From the NCBI GenBank assembly GCA_947470805.1, contig CANIVU010000044.1:1-64000 (forward strand): a stretch of DNA of 64,000 nucleotides, written 5' to 3'. The first letter of the stretch is position 1, and each line of letters opens with the position of its first letter. The notes beneath the pieces were generated by a model. The model did no database searches, was not told where the DNA came from, and saw only the letters and a list, made by a program, of their open reading frames with translations. Source of the DNA: Acidobacteriota bacterium (lineage in GTDB: Bacteria; Acidobacteriota; Terriglobia; Bryobacterales; Bryobacteraceae). Shown here one piece after another: positions 17,765-26,765 of this stretch. A program made the translations under genes and the position numbers.

Positions 17765-18754
17765 ATGTACCGGCTGGTCCCACTGTTCGAACAGAATGTT
17801 CTGCGCATTCTGGCTTTGGGGTTTGCGATGGTGGTGGCGCTGGTGATTGCGGCGGCGTATGTGGGGTATCAGGGGTCGAAGTCGATTCATGAAAACGCCC
17901 AGGAGTTGGTTCGCGGCCATTTTGTGAGTTCGGGGCGCGGGGCGGAGTTGGAAGGGCAGATTGAAAAGCAGTCGCAGGAGCTGCTGGATGAGTTGGAGGG
18001 TGTACTTGGCATCTGCCTCGTGCTGGCGTTCGCCTGCGCCGGGATCACGGTGTATACGACGCGGCGGGCCTTTCGGAGGCTGGAATGGCAGGCCGAGGAG
18101 CTGGACAAAGTATCGTGGCAGATGCTGCAGGACCAGGAGGTGGTGGCGCGTCGGTTTTCGCACGAGATGCATGACGAACTGGGCCAGTCGCTGACCGGAC
18201 TGCGGAGTATGTTGAAGCGGATGGACGGCGCCGATTTTGTGGAGCACCGGGGCGAATGTGTGGAAATTCTGGAAGGGGCTTTGACCGGTGTGCGGGAGTT
18301 AAGCCAGCTGTTGCGGCCGGTGATTTTGGACGATTTCGGGCTGGACGCCGGGCTGCGCTGGCTAACGGAACGGTTTTCGGAACGGACGCAGATTGGGACG
18401 GAGTATTGGTCCTACTGTCCGCGGCGGTTGGCGGATGAACAGGAGACGCAGCTGTTCCGGATTGCGCAGGAAGCGCTGACAAACGTAGCGCGGCATTCGG
18501 GTGCGACTGAGGTCATCATCCGATTGGATACCAGCGGGGACCGTGTGTTGCTGCGGATTGAGGATAATGGGCGGGGTATGCCAGAGGAAGTCCAGAAGAA
18601 GCCGAGTCTGGGATTGGTTGGGATGCGGGCACGGGCACGGCACGTCGGCGGAGAATTCAGCACGGCGAATAAAAAACAAGGGGGATTACGGGTGGAAGTT
18701 AAAGCGCCAGCGAAATTTGCGGAGCCGGGAGACGGCGATGTTGCCTCAGAATAA
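17765..18754 (+). CDS. NarX-type sensor histidine kinase
   Basis: 329 residues. Two membrane helices (about 13-34 and 78-98) enclose a periplasmic segment of only about 43 residues. A linker leads to a HisKA_3 dimerisation domain with FSHEMHDELGQSL, the phospho-acceptor being H136. The ATPase domain shows the EDNGRGMP motif and GLGMR-like GLVGMRARA. This is the sensor class that pairs with NarL-type regulators, and the regulator gene starts inside its last codons. It is transcribed divergently from the SulP/Dab operon, so it may sense or control that system. GGAGGG sits unusually close to the ATG. Confidence 0.88.
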   Translation: MYRLVPLFEQNVLRILALGFAMVVALVIAAAYVGYQGSKSIHENAQELVRGHFVSSGRGAELEGQIEKQSQELLDELEGVLGICLVLAFACAGITVYTTRRAFRRLEWQAEELDKVSWQMLQDQEVVARRFSHEMHDELGQSLTGLRSMLKRMDGADFVEHRGECVEILEGALTGVRELSQLLRPVILDDFGLDAGLRWLTERFSERTQIGTEYWSYCPRRLADEQETQLFRIAQEALTNVARHSGATEVIIRLDTSGDRVLLRIEDNGRGMPEEVQKKPSLGLVGMRARARHVGGEFSTANKKQGGLRVEVKAPAKFAEPGDGDVASE

Positions 18755-19385
18755 GAAGACGCGAATTCTGTTGGTGGACGATCATACCGTGGTTCGAAAG
18801 GGCATTCGAATGATCCTCTCCGCGCAGCCGGACCTGGAGGTTGTAGCGGAGGCGAAGAACGGGCTGGAGGCGGTGACGGAGGCGGAGAGGACGCAGCCGG
18901 ATGTCGTCATTATGGACGTCAACATGGAAGGCCTGAACGGGATTGAAGGGGCGCGGCGGATTGGAGAGATTTGTCCGCGGACGCGGGTACTGGCTCTGAG
19001 TATGCACCGGGATGCGGTGTATGTGCGGGAGATGCTGCGGGCCGGGGCGAAGGGGTATCTGGTGAAAGATGCCGACGACGATGCGTTGTTGGACGCAGTG
19101 CGGGCGGTGGCGCGGGGGGAGGCGTATTTGAGCCCGTCGGTGGCCGATGCGGTGTTGACCGATTACCGGAAGCATGTGACGAACCCGGTGGACCTGCTGA
19201 CGGCGCGCGAGCGGGAGGTGCTGCAGTTGATCGCCGAGGGGAAGACGAACAAGGACATTGCGAACCAGTTGAGCTTGAGCGTTTATACAGTGGAGGCGCA
19301 CCGGAGCCGGCTGATGGAGAAGTTGAACCTGCATTCGACGGGCGATCTGGTGCGATTTGCGATTCGAAATGGCTTTATCAGTTAG
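18738..19385 (+). CDS. NarL/FixJ-type response regulator
   Basis: 215 residues from ATG 18738, with GGGAG eight bases upstream; the start overlaps the kinase gene by 17 bases. The receiver has DD at 14-15, phospho-acceptor D60 in VVIMDVNMEG, and K near 109 in GYLVKDAD. The C-terminal LuxR-type HTH (about 150-210) includes LTAREREVLQLIAEGKTNKD and the recognition helix VYTVEAHRSRLMEKL. It is a DNA-binding output for the preceding kinase. Likely targets include its own region and the divergent SulP/Dab operon; this is inference from position. Confidence 0.92.
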   Translation: MLPQNKKTRILLVDDHTVVRKGIRMILSAQPDLEVVAEAKNGLEAVTEAERTQPDVVIMDVNMEGLNGIEGARRIGEICPRTRVLALSMHRDAVYVREMLRAGAKGYLVKDADDDALLDAVRAVARGEAYLSPSVADAVLTDYRKHVTNPVDLLTAREREVLQLIAEGKTNKDIANQLSLSVYTVEAHRSRLMEKLNLHSTGDLVRFAIRNGFIS

Positions 19386-19986
19386 GCAGTTTATCGGGTT
19401 GTTGGCGGGCGGCCGGCTGTTGGCAGCGGGGAGGCGGCGGTATCTGCGTCCGGGGGATGAATCGGCTGGGGATGCTGCGTTTGTGCGGTTTTTGGGGGAG
19501 TTGCGGCGAGTTGTGGCCGGGAAAGATGAGGCTGGGTTGCGGCGGTTGTGCGCGGCGGATGTGATAACCGGGGTGGATATGGCACCGGGGCCGGAGGAGT
19601 TGGTGAAGCGGATGCGGGCGGGGGGTTGGGTGGAGTTGGCGGTGACTCTGGGGATGGGCGCGGCGCGGTATGAGAAGGGCTTTGCGATGCCGTATTTGTT
19701 TGCGAAATTTCCGGAGGATTTGGAATCGACCGAGCATGTGGTGACGGTGCGGGCAGGGGCGGTGTTGCGGGCATCGGCCGGGGGGGCCGTGGTTTGTCCC
19801 CTGGATTTTGACATTTTGCGGGTTCGGGAGTTTAAGGCGGGGGCGGCATGGTTGGCGGCGGAGCGGCTGGATGGGCCGAAGGGAGTTGTGGCGGCGGCGG
19901 ATGTGCGGAGTTTGGGTGCGCCGCGGGTGTTTTTTGAGAAGCGGGGCGGGGCTTGGAAGGTGTCGGCGTGGGGCGGCGGGGCGTAG
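19369..19986 (+). CDS. Unknown protein with a bacterial SH3-like segment
   Basis: 205 residues from ATG 19369, overlapping the regulator gene by 17 bases (a TTG at 19357 is also in frame). The N-terminus has one hydrophobic stretch (QFIGLLAGGRLLAAG) that may be a weak signal. The middle segment FPEDLESTEHVVTVRAGAVL followed by LRASAGGAVVCPLDFDILRV resembles exported bacterial SH3-type domains, which bind peptidoglycan or peptides. It ends VFFEKRGGAWKVSAW, a final beta strand seen in the same family. The codons are extremely G-rich at position three. I do not recognise a specific function. Its overlap with the regulator puts it in the same transcript. Confidence 0.6.
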   Translation: MALSVRQFIGLLAGGRLLAAGRRRYLRPGDESAGDAAFVRFLGELRRVVAGKDEAGLRRLCAADVITGVDMAPGPEELVKRMRAGGWVELAVTLGMGAARYEKGFAMPYLFAKFPEDLESTEHVVTVRAGAVLRASAGGAVVCPLDFDILRVREFKAGAAWLAAERLDGPKGVVAAADVRSLGAPRVFFEKRGGAWKVSAWGGGA

Positions 19987-20044
19987 CGAGAAAGTTGCAC
20001 CGGGGGGCGGGGCGGGTTCATCGAACGGTCAGGAGAAATGAACC

Positions 20045-20479
20045 ATGATTGTGCGTAAATCGCAGGCGGAGTGGAAGGGCGACTTGAAGACCGGCGCGGG
20101 GAATATCGCGTTTGGCAGCGGCGCCTATACGGGGCCGTACTCGTTTCAGTCGCGTTTTGAGAGCGGCACCGGGACGAATCCGGAAGAACTGATTGCGGCG
20201 GCGCATGCGGGCTGCTTTTCGATGGCGTTTTCGTTTGCGATGCAGTTGGCGGGGTTGACGCCGACGCGAGTGCATACGACGGCGGCGGTGAAATTGGAAC
20301 CGGCAGCGGGTGGCGGGTTTTCGATTACGGCGATCGATTTAGTGACCGAGGGCGTGGTTCCGGGGATTGCCGATGAGCAGTTCCAGGCGATTGCGGCCGA
20401 TGCGAAGGCGAATTGTCCGATTTCGAAGGCGCTGGCGGCGGTGCCGATTTCGCTGCGAGCGACGCTGGTTAGCGAATAG
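20045..20479 (+). CDS. osmC: OsmC-family peroxiredoxin
   Basis: 144 residues, full length for OsmC. The peroxidatic cysteine C57 lies in AAAHAGCFSMA and the resolving cysteine C124 in KANCPISKAL, with the arginine and glutamate (NPEELI) that complete the site. OsmC proteins reduce organic hydroperoxides using lipoylated proteins. Cytoplasmic homodimer. An AGGAGA lies eight bases before the ATG. It stands alone after a 58-base gap from the SH3-like gene and converges on mnmE with 47 bases between. Confidence 0.9.
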   Translation: MIVRKSQAEWKGDLKTGAGNIAFGSGAYTGPYSFQSRFESGTGTNPEELIAAAHAGCFSMAFSFAMQLAGLTPTRVHTTAAVKLEPAAGGGFSITAIDLVTEGVVPGIADEQFQAIAADAKANCPISKALAAVPISLRATLVSE

Positions 20480-20526
20480 GCTCAGGCGTTTCCGGTAGCA
20501 CGGCCCTGTGGAGAAGCTGTGGAAAT

Positions 20527-21870
20527 CTACTTGCCGATGCAGAAGGTGGAGAAGATCCGGTTCAGGATGTCGTCGGCGGTGGTTTTGCCGGTGATGGCGT
20601 CCAGGGGGTGGAGGGCGCCGTAGAGATCCAGGAGGAGCATCTCGTGGGGGATATGCTCCTCTACCGCTAACTGCGCGCATCGGAGGGCGCCCGCGCACTC
20701 CTGCAATAGCTGCTCTTGGCGGAGCGAGGTGATGAAGGCGAACTCGTGCTCCGCCTGCGCGGCGTGGCCGATTGCTTTTAACACCGCTTCTTTGAGTTCT
20801 TCCAGGCCGGTCCCGGTGGCGGCGGAGACGGCGACGGCTCCCGGGGGGAGAACGGCGGCGGCGGGTAGATCCGATTTGTTCGCGACTACGATGTGGCGGC
20901 CTTGGGCGGTGGCGCGGTTGAGAATTTCTTCGTCGCCCGTAGTGAGTTCCGATGACGAGTCGAGGACGACCAGCGTCAAATCGGCGTCGGCCATGGCTTG
21001 GAGGGAACGCTCGATGCCGAGGGATTCCACCAGATCGCTGCCGGCGCGGATGCCGGCGGTGTCGACAAAACGAACGGGGACGCCGCCAAGGGCGACCGTC
21101 TCGCTGACGAGGTCGCGGGTGGTGCCGGGGATGTCGGTCACGATGGCGCGATCCTGCTCCAACAGGCGGTTGAACAACGAACTCTTGCCGACATTGGGGC
21201 GGCCGACGATGGCGAGCGAGACGCCGTTGTGCACCAAACGGCCGTAGTTGAAGCTACGAACGAGCTTTTCGACGGAGGCTGTGAGCGGGTTGAGGCGGGC
21301 GAGAATGGCTTCGGGGGGAGCGACCGAAATATCGTCTTCGGCGAAATCGATGCCGGCTTCGAGGAGCGCGATCAGCTCCAAGAGCTGGGTTTTGAGGGGG
21401 GTTAGCAGGCGCGCGACGGAGCCTTCCACCTGACGGGCGGCGACGCGGGCCTGATAAAGAGTCGTTGCGTCGATGAGGTCGCGGACGGCTTCGGCTTGGG
21501 GGAGGTCGATGCGGCCGTGGACGAAGGCACGTAACGTGAACTCGCCCGATTCGGCGAGGCGGGCGCCGTGGCGGCAGGCTTGCTCCACGCAAAAGCGCAG
21601 CACGACGGGCGCGCCATGGCAGGCGATTTCAACGACGTCTTCGGCGGTGTAGCTACGGGGGGCAGCGAACCAGGTGGCGACTACTTGATCGACCACTGCA
21701 CCCGAATCATCGATCAGCTCGCCCAGGCTGGCATGGCGTGGGACCCACTCGGTTCCCGGCGAAAAGCGCAGGAGAGCGGAGGCGACATCGCGGGCCGAAT
21801 CGCCAGAGATGCGCACGATTCCGATCCCTCCGCGGCCCGGCGGAGTGGCAATGGCTACTATCGTTTCCAC
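20527..21870 (-). CDS. mnmE: tRNA modification GTPase MnmE
   Basis: 447 residues. The N-terminal domain opens with [20 protein letters not shown], the formyl-THF-binding fold. The inserted G domain has G1 GRPNVGKS (223-230), the DIPGTTRD switch (246-253), DTAG (270-273) and NKSD. The protein ends CIGK, with the essential C-terminal cysteine. With MnmG it makes the cmnm5 group on wobble uridines. It is the last gene of the rpmH cluster, six bases after jag. Confidence 0.97.
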   Translation of the reverse strand: METIVAIATPPGRGGIGIVRISGDSARDVASALLRFSPGTEWVPRHASLGELIDDSGAVVDQVVATWFAAPRSYTAEDVVEIACHGAPVVLRFCVEQACRHGARLAESGEFTLRAFVHGRIDLPQAEAVRDLIDATTLYQARVAARQVEGSVARLLTPLKTQLLELIALLEAGIDFAEDDISVAPPEAILARLNPLTASVEKLVRSFNYGRLVHNGVSLAIVGRPNVGKSSLFNRLLEQDRAIVTDIPGTTRDLVSETVALGGVPVRFVDTAGIRAGSDLVESLGIERSLQAMADADLTLVVLDSSSELTTGDEEILNRATAQGRHIVVANKSDLPAAAVLPPGAVAVSAATGTGLEELKEAVLKAIGHAAQAEHEFAFITSLRQEQLLQECAGALRCAQLAVEEHIPHEMLLLDLYGALHPLDAITGKTTADDILNRIFSTFCIGK

Positions 21871-21876
21871 GGGTTC

Positions 21877-22551
21877 TTAGGTATTGCGCGGACGCGGGCC
21901 ACGGCGCGGGCCGGAGCCGCCGGGACCACCGGGACCGCGACGGTCGCGATCGCGGCCGCCACCACGGCGGTCGTCCCGATCCCGGTCGCGCGGATCGTCG
22001 GGACGATGGGGGCGCGGCGCGGGCTTCAACACGATGTTGGTCGGAGCCGGCATATCGGCACGATAGATGACCACTTGGCGGATGGGACCGACGCCGAAAC
22101 TTTCACTTTTCACCCGCTCCTCGCCGCGAAGGGCAAGGTGGATGATGCGGCGTTCGCGGCTGGTCATCGGGTTGAACTGGAAATGTTCGCCGGTCTTAAT
22201 GACCCGTTCGGCGGCGGTTTGGGCTGTCATCCGAAGCTCTTCGATGCGCATGACGCGATAGTCATTGGCGTCGAAGCAGATCAGGGCGTGTTCGTCGGAG
22301 GGAACGTCGAGAATCTCGATGGTCAGGTGCTCCAAGGCGAGCATGAGCTCGGCTTTGTTCGCCAGCAGCAGATCCACATCCTGCCCGCTGAACTGCACCA
22401 TCAAATGCGGATCCTCAATTTCCGGATGAATGGTCCGGCCGGCCACCACATCGAACTTCATTTCCAGGTGCGCGGCCGCGAGGACGGGCTCCAGAAACTG
22501 GCGGATACGAGGTCCGTGTTCTTCGACTGTGTATTTGCGGGGGCCACTCAT
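21877..22551 (-). CDS. jag: Jag/KhpB-like KH-R3H RNA-binding protein
   Basis: 224 residues from ATG 22551; an upstream in-frame ATG at 22662 lies inside yidC. A KH-like domain covers about 70-140 and an R3H domain follows with FNPMTSRERRIIHLAL, where the R and H bind single-stranded nucleic acid. The C-terminal 45 residues are a low-complexity tail of Arg, Gly, Asp and Pro (RDRDDRRGGGRDRDRRGPGG), which is unusual for Jag and looks like an RGG-type RNA-binding tail. Jag usually sits with yidC and is linked to cell-wall synthesis control. It starts 25 bases after yidC. Confidence 0.88.
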   Translation of the reverse strand: MSGPRKYTVEEHGPRIRQFLEPVLAAAHLEMKFDVVAGRTIHPEIEDPHLMVQFSGQDVDLLLANKAELMLALEHLTIEILDVPSDEHALICFDANDYRVMRIEELRMTAQTAAERVIKTGEHFQFNPMTSRERRIIHLALRGEERVKSESFGVGPIRQVVIYRADMPAPTNIVLKPAPRPHRPDDPRDRDRDDRRGGGRDRDRRGPGGPGGSGPRRGPRPRNT

Positions 22552-22576
22552 ACCGTTGTCCGAATCCAAACTCCTG

Positions 22577-24262
22577 CTATTTACCCTTTTTCTTAGCCGC
22601 GGGTTGCGGCGCTGGGGAGGCAGGTATGATCTTGTTGAACAATAACTGCTTTCCGATGCCAAACAGGTTTCCGGTAAGCCAGTATAACACCAGACCGGCG
22701 GAGGCGTTATAGAACAGGAACCCCATCATGAGCGGCATGAGCAGCATCATGCGCGCCTGCGACGGATCCATGCCGCTGGCAGGCGTCATCTTCTGCAGAT
22801 AAAACTGACTGCCGATCATCAGTAGCGGCAGGATGCGGACAGGAATTGTCTCCGGCTGACTGAGGTCATGCACCCAATACCAAGGCGTCCCGCGCAGTTC
22901 GATCGCGACATTCAACACCTTATAAAAACCGATGAAGAATGGGAACTGCAGCAACATGGGAACACAGCCGCCGGCCGGGTTTACGCCGTGCTTGTTATAG
23001 AGGTCCATTACCTCTTTGTTCTGATCCTGCTTCTTCGGATCGTTGAAGCCGACACCTTTGTACTTATCGTTGATCCGCTGAATTTCCGGCTGCAACGACT
23101 GCATCTTCTTCATCGACTTCATGCTCGACAGGCTGAGCGGGATCAGAGCCGTGTTGATGACGATGGTGAGAAGAATGATGGACCAACCCCAGTTATGAAC
23201 GACGTTGGCATCGAGCCAGCGGAGGGCGGCGAAGAGCGGGCGGCCGATCCAGCCGAACCAACCCCAATCGACTAACGACACCAGGCGCTTATCGGTTTCC
23301 CCGAGCAGATCGAGATCCTTGGGACCGACGAACATGGTGAACTGGTTGCGGCCGGCGATGCTCAGCCCAGCGCCGACGAAGGGCATGAAGTCCTTGGACT
23401 TGGCGGGGTACGGCAGAGAATCGGAGAGGGCGGTTAGCTCAATCGTTTGGCCGGGCTTGGGCAGGGCGACGGCGGCGAAGTACTGATCCTGCAAACCGGC
23501 GAAGACGTAGCTGCCGGCGTTGGTGATGGGACCGTCCTTCGCCTTGGCGCTTTCGAAGGTCGTAGGGGACGAATCGCTGGGCGGGAGGTAGACGGCGAAC
23601 TGGGCGGCGTAGGCTTTGGGCACCGTGTGGTCGCCAAAACCGCCGCGCCAGATGAGAGCGTGGGTAAGGTTGACGTTCTTCTCGGAGATCGCGCTATCGA
23701 CTTCAGCGAGGTAGCGGCCGGGGGTGAAGCGGAAGGACTTGTGGGCGACGGTGGCGCCATCTGCGTAGTTGAACGTGATGCCGTCGGCAGCGCGGGTGAC
23801 GGTGAAGAGCTTTTCGTTCAGGTCCGCGGAGGGTTTCTGGTCCTTGTACTGATAGGTAAAGGGCCGGGTGCCGAGTTGGGTGGCGTTTTCGTCGTTGACC
23901 AGATTGAGCAGTTTGCCGGTGGCGTCCTTGAATTTCTTCAGTTCCCATTCCATGACAACGGCGCCTTTGTTGGAGAACTTGACGCGGTAGAGATCGTTTT
24001 CAAAGACCGGGAATTCGGCCTGCTGGGCGACCTGGACGGCGGGGGCGCCATCGGCAGGCGCCGCGGCGGCGGCAGCGGGCGCGGGGGTACCGGCGGGAGC
24101 GGCATCCTGCTTCTTGGCCGTTTCCGCGGCCTTCTTCTGCTGAGCCGCCGGGGTGGGCGACTTCGGCAGCAGGTACTGCGAGACGAAAATGACGGCGCCC
24201 ATGAGGACGAACGCCAGCAGCAGACGCTGCTCCATCGAAAAATCTTTTTTGCCTTCAGCCAT
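22577..24262 (-). CDS. yidC: Membrane protein insertase YidC
   Basis: 561 residues. N-terminal membrane anchor (about 12-30), then an alanine/proline-rich linker, then the large periplasmic beta-supersandwich domain (about 80-350). The conserved insertase core (about 355-540) has five helices, with the hairpin SLSSMKSMKKMQSLQPEIQR and the GGCVPMLLQFPFFIGFYKVL segment. It inserts and folds inner-membrane proteins with or without SecYEG. The gene follows yidD by 59 bases in the standard rpmH-rnpA-yidD-yidC order. Confidence 0.97.
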   Translation of the reverse strand: MAEGKKDFSMEQRLLLAFVLMGAVIFVSQYLLPKSPTPAAQQKKAAETAKKQDAAPAGTPAPAAAAAAPADGAPAVQVAQQAEFPVFENDLYRVKFSNKGAVVMEWELKKFKDATGKLLNLVNDENATQLGTRPFTYQYKDQKPSADLNEKLFTVTRAADGITFNYADGATVAHKSFRFTPGRYLAEVDSAISEKNVNLTHALIWRGGFGDHTVPKAYAAQFAVYLPPSDSSPTTFESAKAKDGPITNAGSYVFAGLQDQYFAAVALPKPGQTIELTALSDSLPYPAKSKDFMPFVGAGLSIAGRNQFTMFVGPKDLDLLGETDKRLVSLVDWGWFGWIGRPLFAALRWLDANVVHNWGWSIILLTIVINTALIPLSLSSMKSMKKMQSLQPEIQRINDKYKGVGFNDPKKQDQNKEVMDLYNKHGVNPAGGCVPMLLQFPFFIGFYKVLNVAIELRGTPWYWVHDLSQPETIPVRILPLLMIGSQFYLQKMTPASGMDPSQARMMLLMPLMMGFLFYNASAGLVLYWLTGNLFGIGKQLLFNKIIPASPAPQPAAKKKGK

Positions 24263-24321
24263 GGGTTGGAACTCTTATGGTCGCAGAATTTCTATTGATG
24301 CAGATCTTCTATTGATCCAGA

Positions 24322-24534
24322 TCAATGAACAGGGTCGTAGCCGCCCTGGTGGAAAGGATGGCAGCGGCCGAGCCGTTTGAGGCCCAACCAAACGCCGCGA
24401 ATGGCGCCGTATTGAGTGACGGCGTCCATCATGTACTCCGAACAGGTCGGCCGGAAGCGGCAGGCCGAGGGCAGCCAGGGAGAGATGGCGGCCTTGTAAA
24501 AACGCAAAAGGGCGAGAACGATCACGCTCGGCAT
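24322..24534 (-). CDS. yidD: Membrane protein insertion efficiency factor YidD
   Basis: 70 residues with the whole family signature: [20 protein letters not shown], then [20 protein letters not shown] and the C-terminal [11 protein letters not shown] with its conserved cysteines. It is a small membrane-associated protein that aids YidC-dependent insertion. The ATG at 24534 lies 13 bases inside the end of rnpA, so the two are translationally coupled. The longer open frame here (to 24541) is a different reading frame. Confidence 0.95.
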   Translation of the reverse strand: MPSVIVLALLRFYKAAISPWLPSACRFRPTCSEYMMDAVTQYGAIRGVWLGLKRLGRCHPFHQGGYDPVH

Positions 24535-24938
24535 CGTTCAATCAGCCTTTCCAGTTGACGGGTCAGGTCGGCGAGCGGGGCTTCGGCCGCGGCCCGGCGG
24601 GGATTGAGAACGATATCGAGAGCGGGATCGATCAACGCCAGACGAGTGCGCAACTGCTCGCGGATGCGACGGCGGATCCGGTTACGTATCACGGCCTTAC
24701 CAACGGCACGGGGGATCGTGAAGCCAATGCGCGGGCCGGCTTCGCGAGGGGTGTCCGGGCTTGTCCCGGGTGCGGAAGTTTGCCGGAGCAGAAAAGCCAC
24801 AAAGTATGGACACGAAAAACGGCTGCCGTTGTCGTAGACCTTACGGAATTCTACGGACTTCAGCAGCCGGCTGTCTTTGGTAAACCGGTGAACGCCTTTA
24901 CTCGTTGGAGTGGGAGGCACGGACGGCGCGTTCGTCAC
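24522..24938 (-). CDS. rnpA: Ribonuclease P protein component, overlapping rpmH
   Basis: 138 residues from GTG 24938. The core has [20 protein letters not shown], then [20 protein letters not shown] followed by IRRRIRE, the RNR motif that binds P RNA. GTG 24938 or GTG 24920 are the only sensible starts, because downstream of the rpmH stop the next codons of the conserved core contain no start; either choice makes the gene overlap rpmH (41 or 23 bases). A GGAAG ten bases before GTG 24938 favours that one. The N-terminal 14 residues are a proline-rich extension caused by the overlap. Confidence 0.92.
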   Translation of the reverse strand: MTNAPSVPPTPTSKGVHRFTKDSRLLKSVEFRKVYDNGSRFSCPYFVAFLLRQTSAPGTSPDTPREAGPRIGFTIPRAVGKAVIRNRIRRRIREQLRTRLALIDPALDIVLNPRRAAAEAPLADLTRQLERLIERCRA

Positions 24939-25074
24939 TGACCGTCAACTTCCAACGGCCACGAGCCCGGCGACGGGCGAGGACGGCGCGACCATTCTTC
25001 GTCTGCATGCGCGACCGGAACCCGTGGGTCTTGGCGCGGTGACGGTTATTCGGCTGAAATGTACGCTTCGGCAT
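24898..25074 (-). CDS. rpmH: 50S ribosomal protein L34
   Basis: 58 residues, too short for most ORF screens. It begins [20 protein letters not shown] and continues [27 protein letters not shown], a textbook L34. The C-terminal tail [11 protein letters not shown] is about ten residues longer than usual and is the part that overlaps rnpA in another frame. AGGAAAG lies just before the ATG. First gene of the rpmH-rnpA-yidD-yidC-jag-mnmE operon. Confidence 0.97.
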   Translation of the reverse strand: MPKRTFQPNNRHRAKTHGFRSRMQTKNGRAVLARRRARGRWKLTVSDERAVRASHSNE

Positions 25075-25138
25075 TACTCTTTCCTGTTCTCGGCAGTAGG
25101 GACAAACCTAGCCGTGGACGCAGTGCGCCCAAAGCTTG

Positions 25139-25168
25139 AGTATACGGGATTCGGGTAACGTTCGGCAA
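25139..25168 (-). promoter_or_regulatory. Promoter of the rpmH operon
   Basis: On the minus strand TTGCCG (25168-25163) and TATACT (25144-25139) are separated by 18 bases, four and five matches to the sigma-70 consensus. The start of transcription would be near 25132, giving a leader of about 58 bases before rpmH. This is the best -35/-10 pair in the window. Confidence 0.6.
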
Positions 25169-25199
25169 CTGGGAGTATCTTAGATTCAGAAGGTACCTC

Positions 25200-26762
25200 A
25201 TGCAACGCAAGACGAAGTGGCTGCTGGCGGCGGCGTTTTTAGGACTGCCCGCGGCTGGCGGATTGACGCTGTTGTACCTGGCCAAGCAGCACGCGTCGAA
25301 GATTGAGCCCTACATTCGGGACCAAGCGGTGGCGTATCTGCGCGACCGGTTCCATGCCGAGGTGGAGATTGCGGATCTGCGGATCGACATTCCGGCGCTG
25401 TCGCCAGTGAAGTTGTATTTGAGCCAGGGGCGGGGCGTGATGGCGAGCGTAACGGGGCAGGGCATTCTGCTGAAGAAGAATGCGAATCTGCTGTTCCGGA
25501 TGCAGACGATGCGGTTCGAGATCGACCTGGGGCAGTTGAGCTTGCCGCACAAGGGCGTGACACGCGTGATGCTGGACGGCGTGGAGATCGTGATTCCGCC
25601 GAAAGGCGAGGGCGGGGCTGGGAAGGCGGGCGGCGGGTCGGGCGCGCGGAGCGATGTGACGATTGGGGAGATCCTGATTACCAATGCGAAGCTGATTATT
25701 TCGCCTCGGGACAAGACGCGGATTCCCCTGGAGTTCCCGCTTTACCAGGTTCGGCTGATGGACGCCGGGCTGGACGCGCCGATGCGCTATGAGGCGCAGA
25801 TGCGGAACGCCAAGCCGCCGGGCGAGGTGACGGCGACCGGGCACTTCGGGCCCTGGCAGTGGGACGAGGCCGGGGAGACGGCGTTGGACGGGGAGTTCAA
25901 GTTTGAACGGGCGAATCTCGGCGTATTTTCGGCGATTGGGGGGATTCTGCAGTCCACGGGGACGTTTGCGGGGAAGCTGAACGATTTTCTGGCGAAGGGC
26001 GAGGCGACGGTGCCGGATTTCTATTTGAAGGCCTCCGGGAACAAGTTGCCGCTGGCGGTGAAGTACGAGGTGCAGGTGGATGGGACGAATGGGAATACGG
26101 TGTTGAAGCCGGTGCATGGGCGGCTTGGCAAAACGTCGTTTGTGACGAGCGGGGGGATTGTGAAGCATGACGGCGACCAGCGGCGGACGATTGCGCTGGA
26201 CGTGAACATGCCGGCTGGGCGGCTGGAGGATGTGTTGTTGTTGGCGATGAAGGGCGGGGAGCCGTTTATGTCGGGGAAACTGCAGATGAAGAGCAAGATT
26301 CTGCTGCCGCCGTTGAGCGGGAAGGTGATTGAGAAGCTGCGGCTGAGTGGGGATTTTGTGATAACGGACGCGAAGTTTTTGCGGACGCAGATCCAGGACC
26401 GGATCGATAAGATGAGCCGGCAGGCGCAGGGGCAGCCGAAGAATGAGGGGATTGATGAGGTTGTCAGCGGGATGAGTGGGAAGTTTGAATTGGCGAATGA
26501 GTTGATTACGTTACGGGAGCTGGCGTTTGGGATTCCGGGGGCGGATTTGAGTCTGAACGGGACGTACAACCTGGACAATGAGGTGATCGATTTTCACGGC
26601 GACTTGCGACTGCAGGCGAAACTGTCGCAGACGCAAACGGGGTGGAAGCGGTGGGCGTTGAAGCCGGTGGATCCGTTCTTCGCGAAGAACGGGGCGGGGT
26701 TGTATACGAAGATCAAGATTGTGGGGACGCGGAAGGAGCCGCAGTTTGGGCGGGAGAAGTAG
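25200..26762 (+). CDS. AsmA-like envelope protein
   Basis: 520 residues. An uncleaved N-terminal membrane anchor (about 7-28, WLLAAAFLGLPAAGGLTLLY) is followed by a long beta-rich periplasmic region. The segment DRFHAEVEIADLRID and the C-terminal LNGTYNLDNEVIDFHGDLRL are the start and end motifs of AsmA/DUF748-type proteins, which form repeating beta-groove bridges that move phospholipids to the outer membrane. Length is in the short AsmA range. AAGG precedes the ATG by seven bases. It stands alone, divergent from rpmH and three bases from the convergent CorA-like gene. Confidence 0.75.
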   Translation: MQRKTKWLLAAAFLGLPAAGGLTLLYLAKQHASKIEPYIRDQAVAYLRDRFHAEVEIADLRIDIPALSPVKLYLSQGRGVMASVTGQGILLKKNANLLFRMQTMRFEIDLGQLSLPHKGVTRVMLDGVEIVIPPKGEGGAGKAGGGSGARSDVTIGEILITNAKLIISPRDKTRIPLEFPLYQVRLMDAGLDAPMRYEAQMRNAKPPGEVTATGHFGPWQWDEAGETALDGEFKFERANLGVFSAIGGILQSTGTFAGKLNDFLAKGEATVPDFYLKASGNKLPLAVKYEVQVDGTNGNTVLKPVHGRLGKTSFVTSGGIVKHDGDQRRTIALDVNMPAGRLEDVLLLAMKGGEPFMSGKLQMKSKILLPPLSGKVIEKLRLSGDFVITDAKFLRTQIQDRIDKMSRQAQGQPKNEGIDEVVSGMSGKFELANELITLRELAFGIPGADLSLNGTYNLDNEVIDFHGDLRLQAKLSQTQTGWKRWALKPVDPFFAKNGAGLYTKIKIVGTRKEPQFGREK

Positions 26763-26765
26763 GGG

